Below, piece by piece: positions 9,579-17,476 of a stretch of 64,000 bases of DNA; position 1 is the first letter of the stretch; the number at the start of each line of letters is the position of its first letter. The notes below the pieces were generated by a model, which did no database searches, was not told the origin of the DNA, and saw only the letters and a list, made by a program, of their open reading frames with translations. The stretch lies in contig NZ_CALPCH010000002.1 of NCBI RefSeq assembly GCF_943193005.1, positions 62,001-126,000 on the forward strand, written 5' to 3'. Made by a program: the position numbers and the translations under genes. Source of the DNA: Pumilibacter intestinalis (lineage in GTDB: Bacteria > Bacillota > Clostridia > Christensenellales > Pumilibacteraceae).

Positions 9579-10112
9579 ATGAGAATCGAATTTTTGACCA
9601 AGAATTACAACCCGAGCGAAAAACTCAAAGACGTTATCACCAAAAAGGTGGAGCGGCTCGACAAATTTTTCGAGGACGACACCAAGGTGAAGATATTGCT
9701 TAAAAAAGCAAACGACGTCGAAACTTTGGAGCTTACCATAGTGCTCGACAGTTCGGTTATGCGTGCCGAAGTGTCGGGCGACAATATGTACGATAATATA
9801 GATATCGCGTTGCCCAAGCTCGAAAAGCAGATAATAAAGCACCGCACCAAACTCGTTACCAAATCCAAAAAAGTGAGAATTAAAGAACTCGACGCGTCGA
9901 GCGTGCCGCTTGCGGATAAAGAGGACTCGCAACACGGCGTTGTGCGCAGTAAGTCTTACGAGCTTACTCCCATGACGGTGGACGACGCCATAGAGGAACT
10001 CGAGCTTGTAGGTCACAGCTTTTACGTTTTCAGCAATAAAGCAACAAAGAACGTGAACGTATTGTATAAACGCCGCGACGGGGATTACGGTCTTATAGAA
10101 GCGTTGCAATAG
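9579..10112 (+). CDS. hpf: Ribosome hibernation promoting factor, long form
   Basis: 177 residues from the ATG at 9579 (CGGGAGGGAC before it; homology starts MRIEFLTKNYNPSEKL). HPF binds the small ribosomal subunit in stationary phase and, in the long form, pairs 70S ribosomes into 100S dimers. The N-terminal domain (about 1-100) is the beta-alpha-beta RaiA fold. The C-terminal domain (VVRSKSYELTPMTVDDAIEE ... HSFYVFSNKATKNVNVLYKR) is the dimerising part that defines the long form. It is a single gene with its own promoter and terminator. Confidence 0.94.
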   Translation: MRIEFLTKNYNPSEKLKDVITKKVERLDKFFEDDTKVKILLKKANDVETLELTIVLDSSVMRAEVSGDNMYDNIDIALPKLEKQIIKHRTKLVTKSKKVRIKELDASSVPLADKEDSQHGVVRSKSYELTPMTVDDAIEELELVGHSFYVFSNKATKNVNVLYKRRDGDYGLIEALQ

Positions 10113-10136
10113 TGTAAAAGTGTAAAAAGGCATGAC

Positions 10137-10166
10137 AAAAAAGAGTCTGAATTAAGGCTCTTTTTT
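10137..10166 (+). terminator. Terminator of hpf
   Basis: AAAAAAGAG...CTCTTTTTT with an 8-base loop, 25 bases past the hpf stop. Its T-run abuts the pgi promoter. Confidence 0.85.
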
Positions 10167-10167
10167 C

Positions 10168-10196
10168 TTGTCTTTCGCAAAGGAAAGGAGTATAAT
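10168..10196 (+). promoter_or_regulatory. Sigma-A promoter of pgi
   Basis: TTGTCT (10168-10173), 17-base spacer, TATAAT (10191-10196). It sits directly on the end of the hpf terminator. Confidence 0.75.
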
Positions 10197-10233
10197 ATAT
10201 TTAATCGAAATTATCGGAGGACTGTAATATAAA

Positions 10234-11625
10234 ATGTATCTCAAGTTCGACTACAACAACATGATGCAAGAGGCAATCGGCAAAGAAGGTATTTTGCCCA
10301 AAGAGTTCGATAAGAACGCGGCCATGATAGAAGCCGCCCGAAAAACCGTGCTCGACAATCGCGGCAAAGGTTGGCAGGAATGGTGCGATTTGCCGTTTGC
10401 GCCCGAGAGCGAAATCGACGAACTTATATCTTATTGCGGAGCTATAGGCAAGAAAGCGGAAAGTTTCGTTATACTCGGAATAGGCGGCAGTGCGCTCGGT
10501 CCGCTCAGCGTTGCAAGCGCGTTGCTCCATTTGCACCACAACGAGTTGCCCAAAGAAAAGCGCAACGCTCCCAAACTTTACGTTGAGGATAACGTAGACC
10601 CCGAGCGTATGGCGAGCCTTCTCGACGTGCTCGACCTCAAAACGGCTTATTTCAACGTGATTACAAAGAGCGGCGAAACGAGCGAAACGCTCAGTCAGTT
10701 CCTTATTCTTTACTCCGCGCTCAAAAAGGAACTCGGAGAGGAAGAAGCCAAAAAGCATATCATAGTAACTACCACCATAGGCAAGGGCACGCTCTACAAC
10801 GTGGCTCAAGCGGAAGGATTTAAGATTTACGGCGTGGGCAAAGGCGTGGGCGGCCGTTTTTCGGTGCTCAGCCCCGTGGGACTCGTGGCGTTTGCGGCTC
10901 TCGGACTTGACGTTAAAGCCATGCTTAAAGGCGCGGCGGAAGCGGCTAAGTCGGCGGAAGAACGGGACGTAAAGAAAAATCCCGCGCTTTTAACGGCGTT
11001 TTTGCAGGTAAAGGCTATGGAGAACGGCAAGAACATAAGCGTTTTGATGCCGTATGCCGACAGCCTTAAGTTTATGGCGGACTTTTACTGCCAACTTTGG
11101 GCGGAAAGTTTGGGCAAAGCCGAAAACCTCAACGGCAAAACGGTGCACGTGGGGCAGACTCCCGCAAAGGCTTTGGGCGTAACCGACCAGCACAGTCAGG
11201 TGCAGTTGTATACCGAAGGTCCGTTCGATAAAGTCGTTACCTTCCTTGCGGTGGAAGATTTCCGCACAACCGTTGTTATATCAGACGACAAGACCGTCAA
11301 CGCGTGCGATTTCCTCAAAGGTCACACTCTCAACGAGCTTATAAACGCAGAGCGCAAGGCTACCGAGTTCGCTCTCAAGAAAGCAAACCGCATGAACTTT
11401 ACAATCTATCTGCCGTCGGTCAACGAGCAAACGGTAGGCGAGCTTTTGATGTACTTTATGTATCAAACTGCGTTTGCGGGCGCGATGCTCAATATAGACA
11501 CGTTCAATCAGCCCGGCGTGGAAGAGGGGAAAAAGGCTACGTTCGCTATGCTCGGCAGAAGCGGTTACGAGGCAAAACTCGAAGAAGTCAACGCCGCAGT
11601 ACACAAAAAAGATTATATAATATAG
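10234..11625 (+). CDS. pgi: Glucose-6-phosphate isomerase
   Basis: 463 residues, the shorter Gram-positive form. It interconverts glucose-6-P and fructose-6-P in glycolysis. The phosphosugar-binding SIS motifs are clear: GIGGSALGPLSVASALL near residue 90, TKSGETSET near 148 and GKGVGGRFSVLSPVG near 205. The C-terminal part has the TDQHSQVQLYTEGP and QPGVE segments. GGAGGA precedes the ATG by about 12 bases. It is followed after 3 bases by a TIM-barrel isomerase gene and then pgk, suggesting one sugar-metabolism unit. Confidence 0.96.
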   Translation: MYLKFDYNNMMQEAIGKEGILPKEFDKNAAMIEAARKTVLDNRGKGWQEWCDLPFAPESEIDELISYCGAIGKKAESFVILGIGGSALGPLSVASALLHLHHNELPKEKRNAPKLYVEDNVDPERMASLLDVLDLKTAYFNVITKSGETSETLSQFLILYSALKKELGEEEAKKHIIVTTTIGKGTLYNVAQAEGFKIYGVGKGVGGRFSVLSPVGLVAFAALGLDVKAMLKGAAEAAKSAEERDVKKNPALLTAFLQVKAMENGKNISVLMPYADSLKFMADFYCQLWAESLGKAENLNGKTVHVGQTPAKALGVTDQHSQVQLYTEGPFDKVVTFLAVEDFRTTVVISDDKTVNACDFLKGHTLNELINAERKATEFALKKANRMNFTIYLPSVNEQTVGELLMYFMYQTAFAGAMLNIDTFNQPGVEEGKKATFAMLGRSGYEAKLEEVNAAVHKKDYII

Positions 11626-11628
11626 CGA

Positions 11629-12423
11629 ATGATACTCGGAATTTCAACCGCATCTTTATTCGGGCGCGCAGTTACCGAAGACTCTTTCGAGATATTGCGA
11701 CGGCTGGGAGCGGATACCGCCGAGGTGTTTCTCAACACCTTTTCGGAGTACGAAAAGCCGTTTGCGGACTCGCTCGTGCCGCGGCTGTGCGGAATTAAAG
11801 CACATTCGGTGCACTGCCTCGGAACGCAGTTCGAGCCGCAGCTTTTCAATCCAAATCCCCGCGTGCGTGCCGACGCCGAAAGCATTTTTCGCAAAGTGTG
11901 TTGCGCCGCGTTTATTCTCGGAGCGAAATACTACACCTTTCACGGTCCTGTAAGACTCAAAAACCGCAAGTACGACTACGATTACGACAAACTTGCCGAG
12001 CAAATAAACCGTCTTACCGATATAGCGCAGAGCTACGGCGTAAACTTGAGTTACGAGAACGTGCACTGGACTTACGCGAGCGAACCCGAATATTTTTCGC
12101 AGCTGTTGCCGAGGTGTCCCGATTTGTATGCCACGCTCGATGTTAAGCAGGCTGTGCTTGCGGGCAGAGAGCCGCTCAAATACATAGAAGCCATGCGCGG
12201 GCGAATTTCCACGGTGCACCTGTGCGACGTTTGCAAAGACGGCTCTACGGCGTTGCCGGGAAAGGGCAAAATAGATTTCGAAAAGATTTTGCGCGAGATA
12301 GACAGAGAGTATCCGAACATGAGATTGATGATAGAGGCGTATTCCGAAGATTTCCGAACTTTGGACGAATTGCGGCAATCTTACGAGTACATAGCCGATA
12401 TAATGGTAAAAATCAAAAAATAA
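11629..12423 (+). CDS. Xylose isomerase-like TIM-barrel sugar phosphate isomerase/epimerase
   Basis: 264 residues, AP-endonuclease-2 / xylose isomerase-like superfamily. The N-terminus [11 protein letters not shown], the segment [23 protein letters not shown] (metal-ligand Glu), [14 protein letters not shown] (Asp), [13 protein letters not shown] (His) and LMIEAYSED (Glu) give the usual metal-binding set at the ends of barrel strands. The substrate is unknown. The ATG lies 4 bases after the pgi stop with no clear Shine-Dalgarno, so translation is probably coupled. It sits between pgi and pgk. Confidence 0.8.
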   Translation: MILGISTASLFGRAVTEDSFEILRRLGADTAEVFLNTFSEYEKPFADSLVPRLCGIKAHSVHCLGTQFEPQLFNPNPRVRADAESIFRKVCCAAFILGAKYYTFHGPVRLKNRKYDYDYDKLAEQINRLTDIAQSYGVNLSYENVHWTYASEPEYFSQLLPRCPDLYATLDVKQAVLAGREPLKYIEAMRGRISTVHLCDVCKDGSTALPGKGKIDFEKILREIDREYPNMRLMIEAYSEDFRTLDELRQSYEYIADIMVKIKK

Positions 12424-12442
12424 ACCGAAAAAGGAGATAATA

Positions 12443-13747
12443 ATGAACAAGAAAAGCGTAAAGGACGTTGACGTAAAGGGTAAAAAGGTGCTTGTGCGTT
12501 GCGATTTCAACGTACCCATGAAAGACGGAGCAATAACCGACGAAAACAGAATTAACGGCGCGTTGCCCACCATTAAATACCTTCTCGACAACGGCGCGAA
12601 GGTAACTCTTTGCTCGCACATGGGCAAACCTCATTCCATATTTTCGGACGAGGTAAAGCTCAATAAGAAAGACAAGAAAAAGGTTGAAGCGGGCGAAACC
12701 ACGAAAGAGGCTATTATAGAAAAAGCCAAAAAGGACGAACCCAAAAAACTCACTCTTGCGCCCGTGGCAAAGCGGCTCAACGAGTTGCTCGGCGGCAAAG
12801 TGGCTTTTGCTTCCGACGTTGTGGGGGCAGACGCTAAGGCAAAGCGCGACGCGCTCAAGAACGGCGAGGCTGTGCTTTTGGAAAATCTTCGTTTCCATTG
12901 GGAAGAAGAGGGCAAGGAAGAGAATTTCTGCAAAGCTCTCGCATACGACGCGGAAATATTCGTAAACGACGCGTTCGGCACGGCTCACCGCAGCCATGCT
13001 TCCACCGCGGCTATAGTGGAATACGGTATTGTTAAAACCGCCGTATGCGGCTTCCTTATAGAAAAGGAGCTCGAGGTAATGGCGGCTACGCTCGAAAACC
13101 CGCCGCGCCCGTTCGTGGCTATTCTCGGCGGAGCGAAAGTTGCCGATAAACTCAACGTGATATCCAACCTTCTCGACAAGTGCGACACTCTCATTATTGG
13201 CGGCGGAATGGCTTATACGTTCTTGAAAGCCAAAGGCTACGAGGTGGGGCAGTCGCTTCTCGACGAAGAAAAGATACAGTACTGCAAAGATATGATGGAA
13301 AAGGCGGCAAAGGCGGGCAAGGAATTGTTGCTTCCCATAGACACCGTTGTTACCACTCATTTCCCCGAGCCCATAGACGGCGCGATAGAAACCGAAATCG
13401 TTCCGTCGGATAAAATCCCCGCCGATAAGATGGGCATGGATATAGGCGAAAAAACCCGCAAGCTCTACGCCGACAAAGTAAAGAGCGCGAAAGCGGTAAT
13501 ATGGAACGGACCTATGGGCGTGTTCGAAAATCCCACGCTCGCAAAGGGCACGATTGCGGTTGCGCAGGCTCTTGCCGACGTGTACGGCAAATGCACTACC
13601 ATAATCGGCGGCGGCGACAGCGCGGCGGCCGTTCAGCAACTCGGTTTTGCCGATAAGGTAACGCACATTTCCACTGGCGGCGGCGCGTCGCTCGAATTGT
13701 TCGAAGGCAAAGTATTGCCGGGCATCGCTTGCTTAAACGATAAATAA
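12443..13747 (+). CDS. pgk: Phosphoglycerate kinase with a lysine-rich insertion
   Basis: 434 residues, about 35-40 longer than usual. It transfers phosphate between 1,3-bisphosphoglycerate and ADP. The N-terminal [11 protein letters not shown] substrate-binding motif, the hinge and the C-terminal [13 protein letters not shown] / [15 protein letters not shown] nucleotide site are intact. After CSHMGKP (about residue 62) the short normal linker is replaced by about 40 mostly charged residues ([20 protein letters not shown] and on) before [13 protein letters not shown]. The insertion keeps frame and lies in a surface loop near the substrate site. GGAGAT precedes the ATG. The gene ends in a strong bidirectional hairpin. 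Confidence 0.96.
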   Translation: MNKKSVKDVDVKGKKVLVRCDFNVPMKDGAITDENRINGALPTIKYLLDNGAKVTLCSHMGKPHSIFSDEVKLNKKDKKKVEAGETTKEAIIEKAKKDEPKKLTLAPVAKRLNELLGGKVAFASDVVGADAKAKRDALKNGEAVLLENLRFHWEEEGKEENFCKALAYDAEIFVNDAFGTAHRSHASTAAIVEYGIVKTAVCGFLIEKELEVMAATLENPPRPFVAILGGAKVADKLNVISNLLDKCDTLIIGGGMAYTFLKAKGYEVGQSLLDEEKIQYCKDMMEKAAKAGKELLLPIDTVVTTHFPEPIDGAIETEIVPSDKIPADKMGMDIGEKTRKLYADKVKSAKAVIWNGPMGVFENPTLAKGTIAVAQALADVYGKCTTIIGGGDSAAAVQQLGFADKVTHISTGGGASLELFEGKVLPGIACLNDK

Positions 13748-13773
13748 TATTAAAGATTGATACCGCGTAATGA

Positions 13774-13805
13774 AAAACCCTCCCTGCTATTGCAGGGAGG
13801 GTTTT
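13774..13805 (+). terminator. Bidirectional terminator between pgk and tRNA-Glu
   Basis: AAAACCCTCCCTGC at 13774-13787 pairs perfectly with 13792-13805 around a TATT loop: 14 base pairs with A and T tracts on both sides. It can stop pgk on plus and tRNA-Glu on minus. Its last base coincides with the last base of the encoded CCA of the tRNA. Confidence 0.9.
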
Positions 13806-13879
13806 GGCACCACCATGGGGAATTGAACCCCAGACTTCGGCGTGAGAGGCCAACGTCCTAACCTCTAGACTATGGTGGC
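13805..13879 (-). tRNA. tRNA-Glu (anticodon CTC)
   Basis: On the minus strand the cloverleaf starts GCCACCATAG. It has anticodon stem TTGGC/GCCGA with loop CTCTCAC (anticodon CTC, codon GAG), T-arm GGTTCAATTCC, and encoded CCA. The first acceptor pair is G-U. Confidence 0.93.
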
Positions 13880-13960
13880 ACAGCCGTTTGTTTCGACAGC
13901 TTTGTTATTATATCACAGTATATATAAATAATGCAAGCGTTTTACGCTAAAAAACAAATA

Positions 13961-13986
13961 AAAAAGCCGCCCGAAAGAGCGGCTTT
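13961..13986 (-). terminator. Terminator of the HPr-like gene
   Basis: AAAGCCGC pairs with GCGGCTTT around CCGAAAGA. On the minus strand it is followed by a run of T, 14 bases after the stop of the HPr-like gene. Confidence 0.85.
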
Positions 13987-13999
13987 GCTTTTTAACAGG

Positions 14000-14230
14000 T
14001 TACTTTACTATAAAGGGCGCAAGTTCGGATACAAGGTCGTCGCACTTGTCGCTGTATATCTCGAGTACGATGGGTTTGGAAAGGTCGAGACTGAAGATGC
14101 CGAGCAACGATTTCGCGTCTATTACGAAACGGCCGCTACGCAAATCTATATCGTAAGGGTACTTGCTCACAACGTTTACAAAGTTTTTGACGCTTTCCGC
14201 CATACTTAAAGACACTTTCAGGGATTTCAC
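14000..14230 (-). CDS. HPr-family protein lacking the phosphorylated histidine
   Basis: 76 residues from a GTG start, with AGGAGGA 6 bases before it. The fold is that of HPr: MKSLKVSLSMAESVKNFV ... DAKSLLGIFSLDLSKPIVLEI. The serine that HPr kinase modifies in HPr and Crh has a clear counterpart in KSLLGIFSLDL. The active-site segment around His-15 (normally G-[IL]-H-A-R-P) is absent, replaced by LSMAESVKNF. It therefore cannot pass phosphate in the PTS; by analogy with Crh it may act in carbon-source regulation. It has its own promoter and terminator. Confidence 0.85.
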   Translation of the reverse strand: MKSLKVSLSMAESVKNFVNVVSKYPYDIDLRSGRFVIDAKSLLGIFSLDLSKPIVLEIYSDKCDDLVSELAPFIVK

Positions 14231-14267
14231 AGACAGTCCTCCTACAAAATTTTATTTGCTTAATCTC

Positions 14268-14296
14268 AGTATAAACGAAATCCGCGAAAAAGGCAA
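14268..14296 (-). promoter_or_regulatory. Sigma-A promoter of the HPr-like gene
   Basis: On the minus strand, TTGCCT (14291-14296), 17-base spacer, TATACT (14268-14273), 37 bases before the GTG. Confidence 0.7.
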
Positions 14297-14388
14297 TCGT
14301 TTTTACAAAATATTTTCAAAAAAGTGCTTGTGCGCGGCGTTATAATGTGGTAAAATTATACTATAGCATATAAAAAGGGAACTATAGC

Positions 14389-14931
14389 ATGGACAGACAA
14401 CAAGTATTCGCGGCAATGGAAACCGATTTGAGTAAGTCGCTCAAGGCTTTTAATTCCGCCGCCGCCGATATGATGACGGCAAGTTACATAATAGTAATGG
14501 GAAAGCTTTCCAAACTTTTGCAAACGGTTGCGGGGTCGCGTCCGCTGTATGATTTTATGGCGGAAACCACGCAGGGATACAACTTTGTGGAGGAGTTCAG
14601 AGGACGTCAGTTCCGCGACGAATACTCGCGCCCGTATATAGATATGCCCGAAGACCCAGACGAGCAGATAAAATTCGCGTTTTGCATGCTTTTTGCGATA
14701 GATACGGGTAAACTCAATCTCGAGAACCTGTTGCACACTTTTTATACCGACACCGACGCCAACGCCGAACTCGACCGCTTTTGCAACGAGGTGTTGCGCC
14801 CGTTCGTGGAAAATCTGAACGCCGTGTTTATCGCGCCCCCTCAAGAGGAAGAACAACCCGAGGAGGATTATGCCGACGAATATCCGCAAGAGGAAGGGGA
14901 ATACGCCGAAGAAACCTCGGCGGAAGAGTAG
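14389..14931 (+). CDS. Hypothetical acidic cytoplasmic protein
   Basis: 180 residues, not recognised. No signal peptide or membrane segment. Residues 1-130 are predicted helical and well ordered (LSKSLKAFNSAAADMMTASY, LLQTVAGSRPLYDFM, QIKFAFCMLFAIDTGKLNLE). The last 35 residues are a Glu/Pro/Tyr-rich tail (EEEQPEEDYADEYPQEEGEY) that is probably disordered. AAAAAGGGA precedes the ATG. It faces away from the HPr-like gene and converges with the GNAT gene. The coding potential looks real from length, codon use and ribosome site. Confidence 0.75.
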   Translation: MDRQQVFAAMETDLSKSLKAFNSAAADMMTASYIIVMGKLSKLLQTVAGSRPLYDFMAETTQGYNFVEEFRGRQFRDEYSRPYIDMPEDPDEQIKFAFCMLFAIDTGKLNLENLLHTFYTDTDANAELDRFCNEVLRPFVENLNAVFIAPPQEEEQPEEDYADEYPQEEGEYAEETSAEE

Positions 14932-14943
14932 ATAAGTAAAGAA

Positions 14944-15390
14944 TTATAAAAGTTCTTTGGTCATTTGCTTATAAGGCAAATTTTCGTAACCGCATTTTTC
15001 GTATAATTTTATAGCTCCGAAATTTGCGGGTTCTACTTCGAGCCTTATGCGTACCGCAATATCGCGGTACGCTTTTTCTATGTAGTCGAAAAATTGCTTG
15101 CCTATGCCTTGCCCGCGATATTCGCTTTTAACAAACAAATCTTCTATCATTATGCTTATGCCGCCGTATTCGGTGGAATAGCCTTTGGAGATAATGGAAT
15201 AGCCCGCGATTCGGTCGCCTTTAATAAACACGTAGCCTTCCGCAAAGGGTAAATCGCTTACGCAATCGTCGAAATCTTTTTCGAGTATGTGGGCGGGGGA
15301 ATGGTGCAACAGAGCGGGGGAAGCGTAAAATTCGCTCATCATTGCGAGTACTTCTTTTTTATCGGATATATTCATTTTGCGTATTTGCAT
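14944..15390 (-). CDS. GNAT-family N-acetyltransferase
   Basis: 148 residues. The acetyl-CoA-binding motif A is clear: IEDLFVKSEYRGQGIGKQFF (the RGQGIG P-loop), followed by VRIRLEVEPANFGAIKLYEKCGYE (motif B). AAGGAGTGAG lies before the ATG. The substrate cannot be deduced. It is downstream of the tRNA-Val/Gly/Cys/Leu cluster on the same strand. Confidence 0.9.
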   Translation of the reverse strand: MQIRKMNISDKKEVLAMMSEFYASPALLHHSPAHILEKDFDDCVSDLPFAEGYVFIKGDRIAGYSIISKGYSTEYGGISIMIEDLFVKSEYRGQGIGKQFFDYIEKAYRDIAVRIRLEVEPANFGAIKLYEKCGYENLPYKQMTKELL

Positions 15391-15457
15391 TTCAATCTCA
15401 CTCCTTGCGGGTAATAAAAAAATAACGTAAGCCGAACGGTTCGACTTACATTATATT

Positions 15458-15544
15458 TGGTGCCCGAGACCGGACTCGAACCGGTACGATGTTGCCATCA
15501 CGGGATTTTAAGTCCCGGGCGTCTGCCTGTTCCGCCACTCGGGC
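15458..15544 (-). tRNA. tRNA-Leu (anticodon TAA)
   Basis: 87 bases with long variable arm, acceptor GCCCGAG/CTCGGGC, anticodon loop ACTTAAAATCC (TAA, codon UUA), T-arm GGTTCGAGTCC and encoded CCA. Last of four clustered minus-strand tRNAs. Confidence 0.95.
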
Positions 15545-15553
15545 AAATAAAAA

Positions 15554-15593
15554 AGCCCATGATAATCACGGTGCATGCCGCGGGTAATGGGCT
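15554..15593 (-). terminator. Hairpin with T-run between tRNA-Cys and tRNA-Leu
   Basis: On the minus strand AGCCCAT (15593-15587) pairs with ATGGGCT (15560-15554) over a long loop and is followed by TTTTTTATTT. It may stop part of the transcripts after tRNA-Cys or act as a processing structure. Confidence 0.5.
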
Positions 15594-15596
15594 GAT

Positions 15597-15670
15597 TGGA
15601 GGCACCACCCGGACTCGGACCGGGGGTAAGGGCTTTGCAGGCCCCTGCCTTACCGCTTGGCTATGGTGCC
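15597..15670 (-). tRNA. tRNA-Cys (anticodon GCA)
   Basis: 74 bases: acceptor GGCACCA, anticodon loop CTGCAAA (GCA, codon UGC), T-arm GGTCCGAGTCC, discriminator U and encoded CCA. Confidence 0.95.
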
Positions 15671-15715
15671 ATGATATTATTATATGCGCGGCACGTAAGG
15701 ACCGTGAATTAAATT

Positions 15716-15790
15716 TGGAGCGGAAGACGAGATTCGAACTCGCGACATTTGCCTTGGCAAGGCAACGCTCTACCACTGAGCCACTTCCGC
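15716..15790 (-). tRNA. tRNA-Gly (anticodon GCC)
   Basis: 75 bases: acceptor GCGGAAG/CTTCCGC, anticodon stem TTGCC/GGCAA with loop TTGCCAA (GCC, codon GGC), T-arm GTTCGAATC, encoded CCA. It starts one base past the end of tRNA-Val. Confidence 0.95.
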
Positions 15791-15791
15791 A

Positions 15792-15867
15792 TGGTGGGAG
15801 CTACAGGGCTCGAACCTGTGACCCTCTGCTTGTAAGGCAGATGCTCTCCCAACTGAGCTAAGCTCCC
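15792..15867 (-). tRNA. tRNA-Val (anticodon TAC)
   Basis: 76 bases: acceptor GGGAGCT/AGCTCCC, anticodon loop CTTACAA (TAC, codon GUA), T-arm GGTTCGAGCC, encoded CCA. First gene of the minus-strand tRNA cluster. Confidence 0.95.
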
Positions 15868-15893
15868 AAGTCCCACATGCTTGATGCTTATAT

Positions 15894-15922
15894 ACTATAC
15901 CAAATATTAAAATAAAAAGCAA
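15894..15922 (-). promoter_or_regulatory. Sigma-A promoter of the tRNA cluster
   Basis: On the minus strand, TTGCTT (15917-15922), 17-base spacer, TATAGT (15894-15899), about 26 bases before tRNA-Val. Confidence 0.7.
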
Positions 15923-16039
15923 GGGATTTTAATAGACTTTTCAAAATTTTTTTTCTTAAATTGAAACATTTATTTACAAAATTTTCGCGCTTAAAAACGG
16001 AAGCACTGCATAAAATATGCAGAGAGGAAAAAAGAAGAG

Positions 16040-16792
16040 ATGTTTCAATTCGGTTTCAGTATAGCAAACGAGCACGAAAAGTGGTTCGAAACAATCGAAG
16101 AAGTTTTTGCGATAAGAGTAAAAAAGGCGGGCGGTATCTACGCCGCCGTAAAGAAGAACGACAGAACGGTTATAGCCGCGGCGTGCGAAACCCGCAATAA
16201 AAACGGGCTTATATCAGAGATACGGGATTGTTTAACCGATATGTATGCCACCGTGGTTAAGCACGACTTTCTCACGAGTTCCATAAAGTTGCCTATGGAC
16301 GCGCCGTCATATAATCTTTTAATTCATACCCTTGTGGCGTTTGACAGGGAGAACGAACGCGACTTGATAAAAGACGGGCTTATAATGCGCAACGGAATGT
16401 CGCTCGACGGAATTTACTATTTCAGATTACGGGAACTGCGCAAGCATTGGGAAGAGATATCCGAGCTTGCCGTGAGCAACGCGCCTTTTTTGTTGGACGA
16501 GGACACGCTAAACGAACTCATTCGTTTTTTGATTAGCGCGGTAAACCCCAAAATAATGCGGCTTGACGTAACGCAAAAAGACAATAAATACAACGTAAGC
16601 GGGCATTTGCCCGAAAGCGATTTCGAATACAATATAGTGGGCACGGAACAGCTCATGCTGTATCTTATAGATATCGCGCCGCTCGAGCTTAGACTTTACG
16701 GGCATTTCACCGATAAAAGACTGTGCGACCGTCTTGTGCGCATATTCGACGCAAAACGTGAAGATAACTGCGAAGTGAGCGGAAGATGTTGA
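16040..16792 (+). CDS. Putative sporulation protein, YtxC-like
   Basis: 250 residues. The central and C-terminal part resembles the YtxC family: LDGIYYFRLRELRKHWEEISEL, a following helix (DEDTLNELIRFLISAV) and a beta-rich end. YtxC is made under sigma-G or sigma-E control in spore formers and its exact role is not known. No membrane segment or enzyme motif is seen. GAGGAAAAAAGAAGAG precedes the ATG. It lies upstream of yajC and not in an evident sporulation operon. The family call is from pattern memory and is moderate; sigK elsewhere in the window supports a spore former. Confidence 0.55.
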   Translation: MFQFGFSIANEHEKWFETIEEVFAIRVKKAGGIYAAVKKNDRTVIAAACETRNKNGLISEIRDCLTDMYATVVKHDFLTSSIKLPMDAPSYNLLIHTLVAFDRENERDLIKDGLIMRNGMSLDGIYYFRLRELRKHWEEISELAVSNAPFLLDEDTLNELIRFLISAVNPKIMRLDVTQKDNKYNVSGHLPESDFEYNIVGTEQLMLYLIDIAPLELRLYGHFTDKRLCDRLVRIFDAKREDNCEVSGRC

Positions 16793-16822
16793 CGTTGTGA
16801 TAAAATTTTCAATACAAATCGC

Positions 16823-16851
16823 TTGCTTTAATCCGTAAATTATGTTAAGAT
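16823..16851 (+). promoter_or_regulatory. Sigma-A promoter of yajC
   Basis: TTGCTT (16823-16828), 17-base spacer, TAAGAT (16846-16851), 34 bases before the yajC ATG. Confidence 0.6.
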
Positions 16852-16885
16852 AGTTTCATTGAGTTATTAGGAGAAACCGTAAATA

Positions 16886-17407
16886 ATGTTTAACTTTTTA
16901 GTCGGTAAGGTTGAGCCGCAAACGATTATAATGATTGTGTTGCTCGTAGTTATGGTGGGCGTACTTATAGTTCTGCCCATGTTCACCAACAAGCGCAGAA
17001 ACAAAGCAATCAACGATTTGCACTCCTCGCTGCGCCCGGGCGACGTTATAAAGACAGTGGGCGGAATAGTGGGAACTATCAAAGAAATCAAAGATATCAG
17101 CCCCGTTGACAAAGAGATGGTTGTGGAAACCGGCGTAGGCGATAATAAGTGCACTATGGTGTTCGATATTCAGGCTGTTTATCAGGTGCTCAGCAAGGTG
17201 GACGCGCCCGCGGTTGCGCCCGCGGCACAGCCGTTCGAAGAGCTTCCCAAAGAAGAGCCCGTAGAGGAGAAGGTTATTGAAGACGTAGCCGACGCTCCAA
17301 AAGCGGAGGAAGAAACGCCCGTTTCGGAAGAAGCCGAAAAAGAACAGGCGGCTACCGCAGAGCCGAGCGAACCCGCGGCGGCAAAAAAGAAAACCGCCAA
17401 AAAATAA
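16886..17407 (+). CDS. yajC: Preprotein translocase subunit YajC with a long acidic tail
   Basis: 173 residues; normal YajC is about 90-110. YajC is a small membrane partner of SecDF. It has one membrane helix (IIMIVLLVVMVGVLIVLPMF, about residues 14-33). Next comes the typical cytoplasmic domain RNKAINDLHSSLRPGDVIKT with VGGIVGTIKEI. From about residue 105 a Pro/Ala/Glu/Lys-rich tail is added (EELPKEEPVEEKVIEDVADA). The tail is probably disordered and cytoplasmic. AGGAGAAAC precedes the ATG. It is followed by a hairpin that contains the ribosome site of the next gene. Confidence 0.93.
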   Translation: MFNFLVGKVEPQTIIMIVLLVVMVGVLIVLPMFTNKRRNKAINDLHSSLRPGDVIKTVGGIVGTIKEIKDISPVDKEMVVETGVGDNKCTMVFDIQAVYQVLSKVDAPAVAPAAQPFEELPKEEPVEEKVIEDVADAPKAEEETPVSEEAEKEQAATAEPSEPAAAKKKTAKK

Positions 17408-17433
17408 TAAAGACAAGCCGTAATAAAAAAGCG

Positions 17434-17475
17434 AACCTCCGCATATACATTAGTATCTGTATGCGGAGGTTTTTG
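17434..17475 (+). promoter_or_regulatory. Hairpin after yajC that encloses the ribosome site of the next gene
   Basis: AACCTCCGCATA (17434-17445) pairs perfectly with 17460-17471 and a T-run follows, so it looks like an intrinsic terminator. The 3' arm contains GGAGG (17465-17469), 7 bases before the ATG at 17477. Terminator and Shine-Dalgarno are thus the same sequence: folded RNA would end transcription or hide the ribosome site. Confidence 0.8.
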
Positions 17476-17476
17476 T

